DNA of 64,000 nt. It comes from an uncultured Lachnospiraceae bacterium (lineage in GTDB: Bacteria; Bacillota; Clostridia; Lachnospirales; Lachnospiraceae). Shown here one piece after another: positions 26,030 through 35,619 of this stretch. Within the stretch, counting starts at the first letter, position 1. The number at the start of each line of letters is the position of its first letter. The stretch covers positions 1-64,000 of the forward strand of contig CATBDC010000017.1 of the NCBI GenBank assembly GCA_949502235.1. The letters run 5' to 3'. Under the pieces are notes generated by a model. It worked only from the letters and a program-made list of their open reading frames with translations. It ran no database searches and had not been told where the DNA came from. A program made the translations under genes and the position numbers.

Positions 26030-27331
26030 ATGGCACATATAACAGGAAGAGAGATTGCGCTTGAGACGCTGCTTCTTATTACACGGGACGGGGAATACAG
26101 CCATATTGCCCTTTCTAATGTTCTTTTAAAGTATCAGTATCTGGAAAAACGAGAGCGTGCATTTATAACAAGAGTTGTAGAGGGCACGCTTGAGCGCATG
26201 ATTGAGATAGATTATATGATAGACCAGTTTTCCAGGGTGAAGACCGGGAAGATGAAACCAGTTATCAGGGAGATTATAAGAAGCAGTGTATATCAGCTTC
26301 TCTATATGGACAATGTGCCGGATTCGGCAGTATGCAATGAAGCAGTAAAGCTTGCTGTAAGAAAGGGGTTCGGAGCCTTAAAGGGATTTGTAAACGGGGT
26401 ATTAAGAAACATCAGCCGGAATAAGGGAGAGATTGTTTATCCGGAGAAAGAGGATACGCTTTCGTACATTTCTGTAAAATATTCTCTTCCGGAATGGCTG
26501 GCTGGACAATGGCTCTCCTGGTACGGTGCGGATACGGTGGCTGCTATGGGAGAGGAGTTTTTAAAGGAGAAGCCCCTGTGTATCCGGTGTAATACAAGTA
26601 AGCTCACGCCAGAAGAGCTTAAGGAGATTCTTGGGAAGGAAGGGGTCTGCGTGGAGGACTGCCCCGGATTTCCTTACGCTTTTTATATAAGCGGCTATGA
26701 TCATCTGTCCGGGCTTGAGAGCTTCCGGGAGGGAGGTTTTTATGTCCAGGACATAAGCTCTATGTATGTGGCAGAATGGTCCGGAATAAAAAGCGGAGAT
26801 TATGTGATTGATGTATGCGCGGCGCCTGGGGGCAAGGCTCTCCATCTTGCAGAGCTCTTAAAGGGGACAGGGTATGTGGAGGCCAGGGACCTGACGGAGC
26901 GTAAGATAGCGCTGATAGAGGAAAATATTGAAAAGAGCGGCCTTAAAAATATAGAGGCAGTGAGGCAGGATGCCCTTATTTTCCATGAAGCTTCCTGCGG
27001 GAAAGCGGATATCGTGCTTGCAGATCTTCCCTGCTCCGGCCTTGGCGTGCTGGGGAAAAAGCCGGATCTCAAATACCGGATGGATGAGGGGAAGCAGAAA
27101 GAGCTTGTAAGTCTGCAAAGAAGAATTCTTGCAGTGGTGAACCGGTATGTAAAACCGGGAGGAAGGCTTATTTACAGCACCTGTACCATCCATCAGGCGG
27201 AAAATGAGGAAAACAGGGCATGGTTTGAAGAAGAATTTCAGGAGTTTCACTTGATACGCAAAAAGCAGATGATTCCTGGAAGGGATCCGGGCGATGGCTT
27301 TTACATTGCAGTTTTTGAGAAGGAGTCTTAA
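26030..27331 (+). CDS. rsmB: 16S rRNA (cytosine-967-C5) methyltransferase
   Basis: A 433-residue RNA methyltransferase. An N-terminal NusB-like RNA-binding domain (about 1-140) is followed by a Rossmann methyltransferase: SAM loop DVCAAPGGKALH near residue 261, the first cysteine motif ADLPCSGLGVLG near 331, and the catalytic YSTCTI near 381. The family uses SAM to modify C967 of 16S rRNA. An in-frame start exists at 25949, but this lies inside the upstream gene. The ATG at 26030 is four bases after that gene's stop. The final base overlaps rlmN (TAATG). Confidence 0.93.
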   Translation: MAHITGREIALETLLLITRDGEYSHIALSNVLLKYQYLEKRERAFITRVVEGTLERMIEIDYMIDQFSRVKTGKMKPVIREIIRSSVYQLLYMDNVPDSAVCNEAVKLAVRKGFGALKGFVNGVLRNISRNKGEIVYPEKEDTLSYISVKYSLPEWLAGQWLSWYGADTVAAMGEEFLKEKPLCIRCNTSKLTPEELKEILGKEGVCVEDCPGFPYAFYISGYDHLSGLESFREGGFYVQDISSMYVAEWSGIKSGDYVIDVCAAPGGKALHLAELLKGTGYVEARDLTERKIALIEENIEKSGLKNIEAVRQDALIFHEASCGKADIVLADLPCSGLGVLGKKPDLKYRMDEGKQKELVSLQRRILAVVNRYVKPGGRLIYSTCTIHQAENEENRAWFEEEFQEFHLIRKKQMIPGRDPGDGFYIAVFEKES

Positions 27332-28377
27332 TGGAAAAAAAGGATATTGCTTCTTTCGGGCGTGAAGAGCTGATACAGGAGATGGAAGCCTTAGGTGAGA
27401 GGGCATACAGAGGAAAACAGATCTATACCTGGCTTCATGAGAAGGGCGCGGACAGCTTTGAGGAGATGACGAATCTTTCAAGGCCCTTAAGAGAAAGGCT
27501 TTCAAAGGAATTTGAAATCGTAAGGATGGAGACAGTGGAAAGACAGATCTCAAAAAAAGATCCTACGGAAAAGTTTCTGTTTGGACTGTCTGACGGGAAT
27601 CAGATTGAAAGTGTTCTGATGCGGTATCATTATGGAAATTCAGTCTGTATTTCCTCACAGGCGGGATGCCGTATGGGATGCCGTTTCTGTGCTTCCGGGA
27701 TTGGCGGACTGAAAAGAAACCTTACGGCTTCCGAGATGCTTAGGCAGGTTTACCAGATTCAGAGAATTACCGGGGAGCGGGTGTCAAATATCGTGGTGAT
27801 GGGAACCGGGGAGCCTCTTGATAACTATGAGAATTTTGTCAGATTTATACATATGATAAGTGATGACTGGGGACTTCACATCAGCCAGAGAAATATTACG
27901 GCTTCTACCTGCGGCATTGTGCCGAATATGAGGCGGCTGGCAGAAGAGGGCCTGCAGATTACCCTTGCCTTGTCTCTTCATGGCTCTAGCCAGGAAAAGC
28001 GTAGAAGGCTTATGCCTGTCGCAGGTAAGTACAGCCTTTCGGAAGTGATGGAGGCCTGTGACTATTATTTTTTGAAAACCGGGCGCAGGGTAACATTTGA
28101 ATACAGCCTTGTGGCAGGGGTGAATGATTCGGACAGCGACATAAGGGAGCTTACAAAGCTTCTAAAGGGCAGAAACTGCCACCTGAATCTGATACCGGTG
28201 AACCCGGTAAAGGAGAGGGAGTTTAAAAAGCCGGACAGTAAAAAAGCAGTTGAATTTGAAAATAAACTTGAAAAAAACGGAATAAATGTTACTATAAGAA
28301 GGGAAAGAGGCTCAGATATAGACGGAGCCTGCGGACAGCTCAGGAGACGTTATGCTGTCGGTAAGAGGGAGAATTAG
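27331..28377 (+). CDS. rlmN: Dual-specificity rRNA/tRNA adenine-C2 methyltransferase RlmN
   Basis: A 348-residue radical-SAM enzyme that methylates A2503 of 23S rRNA and A37 of some tRNAs. The cluster motif CRMGCRFC (C-x3-C-x2-C, residues about 113-120) binds the 4Fe-4S. GTGEPLDNYENF follows near 157, and the catalytic cysteine is in GACGQLRRR near 333. The N-terminal region has the family's helical substrate-binding part (RGKQIYTWLHEKG). Full length. It touches rsmB and is followed immediately by the PP2C gene. Confidence 0.96.
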   Translation: MEKKDIASFGREELIQEMEALGERAYRGKQIYTWLHEKGADSFEEMTNLSRPLRERLSKEFEIVRMETVERQISKKDPTEKFLFGLSDGNQIESVLMRYHYGNSVCISSQAGCRMGCRFCASGIGGLKRNLTASEMLRQVYQIQRITGERVSNIVVMGTGEPLDNYENFVRFIHMISDDWGLHISQRNITASTCGIVPNMRRLAEEGLQITLALSLHGSSQEKRRRLMPVAGKYSLSEVMEACDYYFLKTGRRVTFEYSLVAGVNDSDSDIRELTKLLKGRNCHLNLIPVNPVKEREFKKPDSKKAVEFENKLEKNGINVTIRRERGSDIDGACGQLRRRYAVGKREN

Positions 28378-29121
28378 ATGAAATTATATGCAATGACTGA
28401 TGTGGGACGAAAACGAGAGATTAATCAGGATTATGTATATGTGACGGATAAGCCGGTGGGGCCGTTTCCGAACCTTTTGGTGGTAGCAGACGGAATGGGC
28501 GGCCATAAGGCGGGAGATTTCGCGTCAAAATATACGGTGAAGGTACTCCGGGAGGAGCTGGAGAAGACCACACTTAAGAAACCGGAAGAAATCCTGCGAA
28601 ACGTTGTTGCAGTTGCTAATCATAAGCTGATACAGGCATCGGAGTCAGATGTCAAGCTGGAGGGGATGGGAACGACCCTCGTAGCAGCAACTGTGATTGG
28701 CAATACGCTCTATTTTTCCAATGTAGGAGACAGCCGTCTTTATCTGATTAATGATAAAATAAGGCAGATATCAAAGGATCACTCTCTTGTGGAGGAGATG
28801 GTGAGGCTCGGAGGCATCAAGGCGGAGGAGGCAAAGCACCATCCAGATAAAAATATTATTACCAGGGCCATGGGTGCAAAGGAGGATGTAGAGGCGGATA
28901 TATATGAATACCGGCTGAAAAAAGGAGACTTAATCCTTATGTGTACGGATGGTCTTAGCAATATGGTTGAAGATGAAGACATGTTTGATATTATTAAAAG
29001 CGCGAGAGATATCGTAGAAGCAGTGTTGATGCTGATAGAAAAGGCAAACAGTAACGGCGGGAGAGATAATATAGGGGTTGTGATGGCAGAGCCCCTTGCA
29101 GATGAGGTGAGTACATGGTAA
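28378..29121 (+). CDS. prpC: PP2C-type Ser/Thr protein phosphatase
   Basis: A 247-residue metal-dependent phosphatase that reverses phosphorylation by the adjacent kinase. Motifs: TDVGRKREINQDY at the start, ADGMGGHKAGDFAS near residue 37 (metal aspartate), GMGTTLVAA near 99, NVGDSRLYL near 119, LMCTDGLSNMV near 186, and GGRDNIGVV near 231. The start is in direct contact with the rlmN stop. Its stop overlaps the start of the kinase by seven bases, indicating coupled translation of the pair. Confidence 0.95.
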   Translation: MKLYAMTDVGRKREINQDYVYVTDKPVGPFPNLLVVADGMGGHKAGDFASKYTVKVLREELEKTTLKKPEEILRNVVAVANHKLIQASESDVKLEGMGTTLVAATVIGNTLYFSNVGDSRLYLINDKIRQISKDHSLVEEMVRLGGIKAEEAKHHPDKNIITRAMGAKEDVEADIYEYRLKKGDLILMCTDGLSNMVEDEDMFDIIKSARDIVEAVLMLIEKANSNGGRDNIGVVMAEPLADEVSTW

Positions 29122-31292
29122 AAGAGGGTAATGTGAAGGATGGCATTTTTCTGGGCGGGCGCTACGAGGTATTAAGCAAGGTGGGCGCAGGCGGCATGGC
29201 AGATGTGTACAAGGGGAGAGACACTATGCTGAACCGCTACGTGGCCGTTAAGGTGCTGAAAAAGGAATACCGGGAGGATGACGACTTTGTCCGCAAGTTC
29301 CGTTCCGAGGCACAGGCGGCGGCAGGGCTTTTGAACCCCAATATTGTAAATGTATATGATGTGGGCGAGGATCGCGGGCTTTATTACATGGTTATGGAGC
29401 TTGTAGACGGTATTACCCTGAAGGAGTATATAGAGAAAAAGGGCAGGCTGTCCCACAAGGAGGTAATAAGTATTGCAATACAGATGTGCAACGGCATCGG
29501 CGCGGCACATGCGGCAGGCATTATCCACCGGGATATTAAGCCCCAGAATATTATCATATCCAGGGACGGAAAGGTAAAGGTTACGGACTTTGGGATTGCC
29601 AAGGCGGTCACCTCTAATACCATCAGCTCGAATGCCATGGGTTCTGTCCACTATACATCGCCGGAGCAGGCAAGAGGCGGATACAGTGACGCGAAAAGTG
29701 ACATTTATTCTATCGGTATCACCCTTTTTGAGATGGTGACCGGACAGGTGCCTTTTGACGGAGATTCTACGGTATCTGTTGCCATCAAGCATCTGCAGGA
29801 GGAGGTTACGCCTCCGTCCGAGATTGTGCCGGATGTTCCGTATAGCTTAGAGCAGATTATTTTAAAATGTACCCAGAAAAACGGAGAGAGAAGATATGCC
29901 AGCACGGCAGCCCTGATTCAGGACATGAAACGCTCCTTAGTTGACCCGGAGGGCGATTTTGTTGTGATTCCGCCCCTTCGTAATGCGGATACGGTTATTA
30001 TCCGGGATGATGAGCTGGACGACATCCGCCAGTCCTTTGACGATGACTATGGATACGGCGATAATGACGACCGGTACGATGATGAAGATTATGATGATGA
30101 CCGGTACGATGACGATGACTATGATGATGACCGGTACGATGACGATGACTATGATGATGACCGGTATGATGACGGCGGTTACGATGATGATTATGACGAC
30201 TACGACAGGCGCCAGGACAGGAAGAATAAGAACGGCAGAAAGGGTAATGAGGAAGTAAATCCCCGCATGAACAAGGTTATGAAGATACTGATGATTGTTG
30301 TTGCCGTGATTATTGTATTTATTGCAATTTTTGCGGTAGGAAAGGCAGCAGGTATTTTCAAATCCTTTGGAACCGGACTTGTTAAGGAGGATGAGGAAAC
30401 CACGGTAAAGGTTCCTGATATTGTGGGCAAGAGTGAGGAAGAAGGAAAAGAGATTGCCAAGAAAAAGAATCTGGGTATTAAGGTAATTGCAAGAGAAGAG
30501 TCGAATAAATATGATGAAGGAATCATATGCGAGCAGAAGCAGAAGGCGGGCTCAAAGGTAAAGAAAAATTCTACGATCCAGATTGTTGTAAGTACAGGGC
30601 TTGTGGGAGAGGAGATTACCATTCCGGAGGTTTCGGGCATGAGCGAGGAGGACGCACAGAGAACACTGACGGATCAGGGCTTTAAGAAGGTATCCTCAGA
30701 TTATAAGTACGATGATAATGTGCCAGAGGGCGATGTCATCAGCACGACCCCCGCGGCAGGCTCTAAAGCTACCGAGGATACGGATATCAAGATGATTGTC
30801 AGCAAGGGGGCACAGAAAAAGGCAGTGCCGAATATGGTGGGAAAGAATGTAGCCGATGCCCAAAACGAGCTTGCGGCAGTGAACCTGGTTCCCAATATTA
30901 TCTATGAGGCAAGTGAGAAATATGATGTTGATATTGTAACAGCGCAGGATATTGCCGGCGGCAAGAAGGTAGCTCCCGGAACAGTGATTACCATTACGGT
31001 CAGCACCGGGTCAGATAAGGTTACGGTGGAGAGCTTTGTGGGAAGACCTGCCAGCGAGCTTGAAAACTGGGCATGGAGCAATGGCCTGAATCCGATGGTA
31101 TCGGAGTACCGATATACCAGTGATACGAGATATCCGTATGGGACAGTGATTTCCCAGTCAAAGACATCAGGCAAGGTGACAAAGGGCGAGACTATCAGCT
31201 ATGTATTCAGCAACGGGCCGGAGCCGGTGCAGCAGCCGGATCCGGATCAGGGAAACAATAGCGGCGGCGAAGACGACGGAGACACACAATAA
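29115..31292 (+). CDS. prkC: PASTA-domain Ser/Thr protein kinase (PrkC/StkP type)
   Basis: A 725-residue membrane kinase that senses cell-wall fragments. The kinase domain (about 1-270) shows GAGGMADVYKG, AVKVLKKEY, HRDIKPQNI near 138, DFGIAKAV and SPEQARGG. A very acidic linker contains four 10-residue repeats (DDRYDDDDYD type, about 318-357), then one membrane helix (about 392-418). Four PASTA repeats follow, beginning near VPDIVGK (430), IPEVSGM (498), VPNMVGK (565) and VESFVGR (630). The last ends in SNGPEP and a Pro/Gln/Asp tail. The linker repeats are encoded by a 30-bp tandem DNA repeat. Located between prpC and rsgA as in many Firmicutes. Confidence 0.96.
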   Translation: MVKEGNVKDGIFLGGRYEVLSKVGAGGMADVYKGRDTMLNRYVAVKVLKKEYREDDDFVRKFRSEAQAAAGLLNPNIVNVYDVGEDRGLYYMVMELVDGITLKEYIEKKGRLSHKEVISIAIQMCNGIGAAHAAGIIHRDIKPQNIIISRDGKVKVTDFGIAKAVTSNTISSNAMGSVHYTSPEQARGGYSDAKSDIYSIGITLFEMVTGQVPFDGDSTVSVAIKHLQEEVTPPSEIVPDVPYSLEQIILKCTQKNGERRYASTAALIQDMKRSLVDPEGDFVVIPPLRNADTVIIRDDELDDIRQSFDDDYGYGDNDDRYDDEDYDDDRYDDDDYDDDRYDDDDYDDDRYDDGGYDDDYDDYDRRQDRKNKNGRKGNEEVNPRMNKVMKILMIVVAVIIVFIAIFAVGKAAGIFKSFGTGLVKEDEETTVKVPDIVGKSEEEGKEIAKKKNLGIKVIAREESNKYDEGIICEQKQKAGSKVKKNSTIQIVVSTGLVGEEITIPEVSGMSEEDAQRTLTDQGFKKVSSDYKYDDNVPEGDVISTTPAAGSKATEDTDIKMIVSKGAQKKAVPNMVGKNVADAQNELAAVNLVPNIIYEASEKYDVDIVTAQDIAGGKKVAPGTVITITVSTGSDKVTVESFVGRPASELENWAWSNGLNPMVSEYRYTSDTRYPYGTVISQSKTSGKVTKGETISYVFSNGPEPVQQPDPDQGNNSGGEDDGDTQ
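30066..30185 (+). repeat. 30-bp tandem repeat within prkC
   Basis: The word GACCGGTA recurs at an exact 30-bp period (CCGG at 30071, 30101, 30131 and 30161). The middle two units are identical at the DNA level and each encodes ten Asp/Tyr-rich residues. It lies between the kinase domain and the membrane helix. Confidence 0.85.
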
Positions 31293-31308
31293 GGCAAGGT
31301 CAGTGTAT

Positions 31309-32187
31309 ATGCAGGGAAAGATAGTAAAGGGAATTGCCGGATTCTACTACGTTCATGTAGTAGAATCCGGTGTTTATGAATGTAAAGCCAAGGGGATTTT
31401 CAGAAAAGAGGGGATGAAGCCTCTCATAGGGGATAATGTAGAGATTGAAATACTGGATAAAAATGACAGGGAAGGGAATATTACAGATATACTTCCAAGG
31501 AAGAACGAGCTTATCCGTCCTGCTGTAGCTAATATTGACCAGGCACTGGTGGTGTTTGCGGCGGCAAAGCCGAATCCCCATTTTAATCTTTTGGATCGAT
31601 TTCTTGTGATGATGGAGAGTAAGAGTATCCCTGTGATATTGTGCTTTAATAAAAGGGATGCCGCAAAAGAGCAGGACATCCGGAGGATCCAGGAAATTTA
31701 TGCAGGCTGCGGCTGCCCTGTTATTTTTACCAGCGTGAAGAGAAGGACAGGCATTGAAATGCTTTTCGGGCTTTTAGAGGGAAAGACCACAGCCATTGCA
31801 GGTCCGTCAGGTGTGGGCAAATCGTCCCTTATTAATCTTTTAAGTCCCGGAGCTCATATGGAAACCGGTAGCATCAGCCGCAAGACCAGCCGGGGAAAGC
31901 ATACGACCAGACATTCGGAGCTCCTTTTTATAGACGGGGATACTTATATTATGGACACGCCCGGCTTCAGCTCTTTATATGTGAATGATTTTGAAAAGGA
32001 AGAGCTAAAGTATTATTTCCGCGAGTTTGGGCCATATGAAGGGAAATGCCGGTTTCATGGCTGCGGCCATATTCATGAGCCGGATTGTGCCGTGAAGGAA
32101 GCGGTGATTTCAGGAAAGATACATACTGTCCGGTATGAGGACTATAAAGACATGTATGAGGAATTAAAAAATAAAAGGAGGTACTGA
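31309..32187 (+). CDS. rsgA: Ribosome small-subunit GTPase RsgA
   Basis: A 292-residue circularly permuted GTPase that helps late 30S assembly. It has an N-terminal OB-fold (about 1-65), then G4 CFNKRD near residue 112, G1 GPSGVGKSSLI near 165, the GKHTT switch segment near 195 and G3 DTPGFSS near 220. A C-terminal zinc site reads CRFHGCGHIHEPDC near 247. An in-frame start at 31201 would overlap prkC by 92 bases. The ATG at 31309 gives the normal N-terminus GKIVKGIAGFYYV and is preferred. Confidence 0.94.
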   Translation: MQGKIVKGIAGFYYVHVVESGVYECKAKGIFRKEGMKPLIGDNVEIEILDKNDREGNITDILPRKNELIRPAVANIDQALVVFAAAKPNPHFNLLDRFLVMMESKSIPVILCFNKRDAAKEQDIRRIQEIYAGCGCPVIFTSVKRRTGIEMLFGLLEGKTTAIAGPSGVGKSSLINLLSPGAHMETGSISRKTSRGKHTTRHSELLFIDGDTYIMDTPGFSSLYVNDFEKEELKYYFREFGPYEGKCRFHGCGHIHEPDCAVKEAVISGKIHTVRYEDYKDMYEELKNKRRY

Positions 32188-32188
32188 T

Positions 32189-32851
32189 ATGGAATATGTT
32201 CTTGCGCCATCGATTTTATCGGCTGATTTTAAAGTGCTTGGAGAACAGATGAAGATGACAGAGGAGGCGGGAGCAAAATATCTGCATTTTGATGTAATGG
32301 ACGGCATGTTTGTTCCGAGTATATCCTTTGGCATGCCGGTATTAAAGTCCATCCATGGCGCAACGGGCCAGGTGATGGACGCCCATCTCATGGTTCAGGA
32401 GCCCATCCGTTATGTGGAGGCTTTTGGGAAGGCAGGGGCAGATATCGTGACCGTACACTTGGAGGCCTGCAAGGACATCCGCCGGACAATAAGGGAAATC
32501 CATGGATGCGGCATGAAGGCAGGTCTATCTGTCTGTCCAAAGACGGATGTAAAAGAAACAGAGGGACTTCTTAAGGAGATAGACATGCTGCTTATTATGA
32601 GTGTGCATCCGGGCTTCGGGGGGCAGAAATTTATTCCAGAATCACTGGAAAAGATACGCAAGGCAAGAAGCATGGCAAGGGAGCAGGGTCTTGACCTTGA
32701 CATTCAGGTAGACGGAGGCATTTACCATGATAATGTAAGAGACGTACTGGATGCAGGTGTCAACATTGTTGTGGCAGGCTCTGCGGTATTTAACGGAAAC
32801 CCGGCGGAAAACACGAGGAAATTTATGGAGATATTAGAAAATTATGGGTAA
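32189..32851 (+). CDS. rpe: Ribulose-phosphate 3-epimerase
   Basis: A 220-residue TIM-barrel enzyme that interconverts ribulose 5-phosphate and xylulose 5-phosphate in the pentose phosphate pathway. Signatures: LAPSILSADF at the start with a catalytic aspartate, HFDVMDGMFVPSISFG near residue 32, DAHLMVQEP near 63, MSVHPGFGGQKF near 137 and QVDGGI near 172. Full length. It follows rsgA by one base behind AAAAGGAGG and overlaps thiN by eight bases. Confidence 0.96.
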   Translation: MEYVLAPSILSADFKVLGEQMKMTEEAGAKYLHFDVMDGMFVPSISFGMPVLKSIHGATGQVMDAHLMVQEPIRYVEAFGKAGADIVTVHLEACKDIRRTIREIHGCGMKAGLSVCPKTDVKETEGLLKEIDMLLIMSVHPGFGGQKFIPESLEKIRKARSMAREQGLDLDIQVDGGIYHDNVRDVLDAGVNIVVAGSAVFNGNPAENTRKFMEILENYG

Positions 32852-33512
32852 AACGATTGTAATTGTAAGCGGAGGAGAGTTAAAGGAGGATTTTGCACTG
32901 TCTGTTTTAGAAAAGGAAGGAGCAAATTGTGTAATCGGGGTGGACAAGGGGATGGAATTCCTTTACCGAAACCAGATTGTCCCCAGTTACATAGTGGGAG
33001 ACTTTGATAGTGTAGATCAAGAGATTGCGGATTATTACCGGAACCATACAAATGTGCCGATTCGGGAATATAATCCGGTGAAGGATGCATCGGATACGGA
33101 GATTGCAGTGCGGCTTGCCATGACCCTCGGGTGCAGCAGGCTTCTGATTCTCGGCGCGACAGGCGGAAGGATTGACCATCTGTGGGCAAACGTGCAGATG
33201 CTGACCATTCCCTTCCGTGCAGGAATTGATGGGGAAATTCTTGATCCCAGTAACCGGATCCGCCTGATCGGAGGAGATACGGTGCTTAGGAAGTCAGAAA
33301 TGTACGGGCCATATTTTTCCGTATTTCCCCTTGGGGGAGAAGTCTTCGGATTTAATATTTCCGGAGCAAAATATCCCCTTAAAAATCATACACTGACCCC
33401 TTATGACAGCCTGTGTGTAAGCAACCAGATCGAGGAGGATGAGGGAAAGATCACATTTTCCAGGGGAATTGTGATTTTGATGGAGACACGTGATAAGGAG
33501 GAAATGAGATAA
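32844..33512 (+). CDS. thiN: Thiamine pyrophosphokinase
   Basis: A 222-residue enzyme that converts thiamine to thiamine diphosphate with ATP. Typical features are GVDKGMEFLYRNQIVPSYIV near residue 31, GDFDSVDQE near 52, KDASDTEIAVRLA near 77, GATGGRIDHLWANVQML near 101, and a C-terminal beta sandwich with FPLGGEVFGFN. The product is the cofactor of the PFOR encoded 2 kb downstream. The start overlaps the end of rpe, completing the conserved prkC-rsgA-rpe-thiN order. Confidence 0.94.
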   Translation: MGKTIVIVSGGELKEDFALSVLEKEGANCVIGVDKGMEFLYRNQIVPSYIVGDFDSVDQEIADYYRNHTNVPIREYNPVKDASDTEIAVRLAMTLGCSRLLILGATGGRIDHLWANVQMLTIPFRAGIDGEILDPSNRIRLIGGDTVLRKSEMYGPYFSVFPLGGEVFGFNISGAKYPLKNHTLTPYDSLCVSNQIEEDEGKITFSRGIVILMETRDKEEMR

Positions 33513-34613
33513 ATGAAACTGGGAATCGTGGGACTGCCCAATGTCGGCAAAAGTACATTATTTAATTCTCTTACAAAGGCAGGCGCAGAGTCTGCCAATT
33601 ATCCGTTCTGCACGATTGACCCTAATGTGGGGGTTGTAACCGTGCCGGATGAGCGTCTGAATGTGTTGGGAGAGATGTATCAGACAAAGAAAATTATTCC
33701 GGCTGCAATTGAATTTGTGGATATTGCGGGTCTTGTAAAGGGAGCCTCAAAGGGAGAGGGGCTGGGAAACCAGTTCCTGGCGAATATCCGTGAGGTTGAC
33801 GCTATTGTACATGTTGTGCGATGCTTTGAGGACAGCAATATAGTCCATGTGGACGGAAGCATTAATCCCTTACGTGATATTGAGACTATTAATCTGGAGC
33901 TGATATTCTCTGACCTTGAGATTCTGGAAAGAAGAATCTCGAAGACGGTGAAGGTGTCAAGAAATGATAAGGCTGCCGCAAAAGAACTTAAGCTCTTAGA
34001 AAAGCTTAAGGCTCATCTGGAGGAAGGAAAGCCTGCCAAGACCTTTGACGGCGCGGAGGATGAGGAGGAAGAGGGATGGCTTTTGGCCTATAACCTTCTG
34101 ACCTATAAGCCAGTTATTTATGCAGCCAATGTGGCGGAGGATGATCTGGCGGATGATGGCGCGGGCAATGATGGCGTAGGGAAGGTGCGCGCGTATGCGG
34201 ACGAAGAAAATAGCGAGGTATTTGTTGTCTGCGCCCAGATTGAGCAGGAGATTGCGGAGCTTGATGATGATGAGAAGAAGATGTTCCTGGAGGACTTAGG
34301 CTTAGAGGAGTCGGGGCTTGAAAAGCTGATTAAGGCCAGCTACCATATTCTGGGGCTTATCAGCTACCTGACGGCAGGCGAGCCGGAGGTGAGGGCTTGG
34401 ACAATTACAAAGGGGACAAAGGCTCCCCAGGCAGCGGGAAAGATTCATACAGACTTTGAGAGAGGCTTTATCCGCGCGGAGGTTGTTGCCTATGACGATC
34501 TGATTTCCTGCGGCAGCCATGCGGCAGCAAAGGAAAAAGGACTTATCCGCCTGGAGGGAAAGGATTATGTTGTAAAAGACGGCGACATTATGCTGTTTAG
34601 ATTTAATGTATAG
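33513..34613 (+). CDS. ychF: Redox-regulated ATPase YchF
   Basis: A 366-residue Obg-superfamily protein that binds ATP rather than GTP in characterised members and associates with ribosomes. Seen: P-loop [18 protein letters not shown] at residue 6, the [12 protein letters not shown] switch, [20 protein letters not shown] near 70, a coiled-coil arm (about 125-200), and a C-terminal TGS domain containing [16 protein letters not shown] near 293. The usual NxxE specificity motif appears as NVAEDDL. It immediately follows thiN (TAAATG). Confidence 0.95.
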   Translation: MKLGIVGLPNVGKSTLFNSLTKAGAESANYPFCTIDPNVGVVTVPDERLNVLGEMYQTKKIIPAAIEFVDIAGLVKGASKGEGLGNQFLANIREVDAIVHVVRCFEDSNIVHVDGSINPLRDIETINLELIFSDLEILERRISKTVKVSRNDKAAAKELKLLEKLKAHLEEGKPAKTFDGAEDEEEEGWLLAYNLLTYKPVIYAANVAEDDLADDGAGNDGVGKVRAYADEENSEVFVVCAQIEQEIAELDDDEKKMFLEDLGLEESGLEKLIKASYHILGLISYLTAGEPEVRAWTITKGTKAPQAAGKIHTDFERGFIRAEVVAYDDLISCGSHAAAKEKGLIRLEGKDYVVKDGDIMLFRFNV

Positions 34614-34631
34614 GAAGGAAACTGGTGTATC

Positions 34632-35534
34632 ATGGACAGGATGATTGACTTTCCCCATCTGGGTATCCACCTGTCATCTGTGGGGGATCATATTACGGTA
34701 TTTGGATTTGACATTGCTTTCTACGGTATGATCATTGGACTGGGAATTCTGGCAGGAATTTTTATAGCGGCTTTTGAGGCGAAACGGACAGGACAGAACC
34801 CGGAGAATTATTTTGATCTGGCAATCTATGCAGTCATTTTTTCTATTATCGGCGCAAGAATTTATTATGTTGCCTTTTCCTGGGATATGTATAAGGATGA
34901 TTTAAAAAGTATTCTTAATATACGCCAGGGCGGGCTTGCGATTTACGGAGGAGTGATTGCGGCGATTATTACAGTGTTCGTTTTTGCCGGAATCAAGAAA
35001 ATGTCCGCCCCGCTTATTTTTGACACGGCAGGCCTCGGGCTGGTGGCAGGCCAGGCTATCGGCCGGTGGGGGAACTTTTTCAACCGGGAAGCCTTCGGGG
35101 AATATACGGACAGCCTGTTTGCCATGCGCCTTCCCATGAGCGCGGTGAGAAGCTCGGATATAACGGAGCTTATGAAGGAGCATATAGAGATAGAAGGAGA
35201 GATTTCCTTCATACAGGTGCATCCGACATTTTTATATGAGTCCTTATGGTGCCTGGGGCTTCTTATTCTTTTACTTTTATACCGCAGACATAAGAAATTC
35301 AACGGGGAGGTTTTTCTTCTATATCTTTTCGGATACGGGGCCGGGAGGGTGTGGATAGAGGGTCTTCGGACGGATCAGCTCCTTATTCCGGGAACAGAGA
35401 TTCCCGTCTCCCAGATTCTGGCAGGAACGCTGATTATCATTTCCCTGTTTTTGATTGTGTGCGGCAGGGCAAGGGCGGGGAAAAAGCGGCGGCATGTACC
35501 CAAAAATGAACAAAATAAGCGCAAGAATCACTAG
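34632..35534 (+). CDS. lgt: Prolipoprotein diacylglyceryl transferase
   Basis: A 300-residue multi-pass membrane enzyme that attaches diacylglycerol to the lipobox cysteine of secreted lipoproteins. Landmarks: FYGMIIGLGILAG near residue 31, ARIYYV near 75, the QGGLAIYGGVIAA segment near 99, and the Lgt signature GQAIGRWGNFFNREAFG near 139. The YESLWCLGLL and GAGRVWIEGLRTDQL segments complete the family pattern. The tail is strongly basic (KKRRHVPKNEQNKRKNH), consistent with a cytoplasmic C-terminus. Last gene of the long co-directional run. Confidence 0.95.
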   Translation: MDRMIDFPHLGIHLSSVGDHITVFGFDIAFYGMIIGLGILAGIFIAAFEAKRTGQNPENYFDLAIYAVIFSIIGARIYYVAFSWDMYKDDLKSILNIRQGGLAIYGGVIAAIITVFVFAGIKKMSAPLIFDTAGLGLVAGQAIGRWGNFFNREAFGEYTDSLFAMRLPMSAVRSSDITELMKEHIEIEGEISFIQVHPTFLYESLWCLGLLILLLLYRRHKKFNGEVFLLYLFGYGAGRVWIEGLRTDQLLIPGTEIPVSQILAGTLIIISLFLIVCGRARAGKKRRHVPKNEQNKRKNH

Positions 35535-35560
35535 ACTTTTAAATTTTTGTGGACTATAAT
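35532..35560 (+). promoter_or_regulatory. Promoter for nifJ
   Basis: TATAAT at 35555-35560 with TAGACT at 35532-35537 and a 17-base spacer. It lies 60 bases before the nifJ ATG and overlaps the lgt stop, so nifJ has its own start point. Confidence 0.55.
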
Positions 35561-35619
35561 AATCGTATATGTCAACATTATAAGATTTTGTATAACTTTT
35601 TTAAGGAGGAACAACAAAA

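Noticed and set aside
29983-30258. 91-residue Met/Thr-rich frame inside prkC
   Set aside because: It is only the shifted reading of the 30-bp tandem repeat.
31201-31308. Upstream extension of rsgA into prkC
   Set aside because: The added residues are the shifted reading of the prkC tail; normal RsgA proteins begin near the ATG at 31309.
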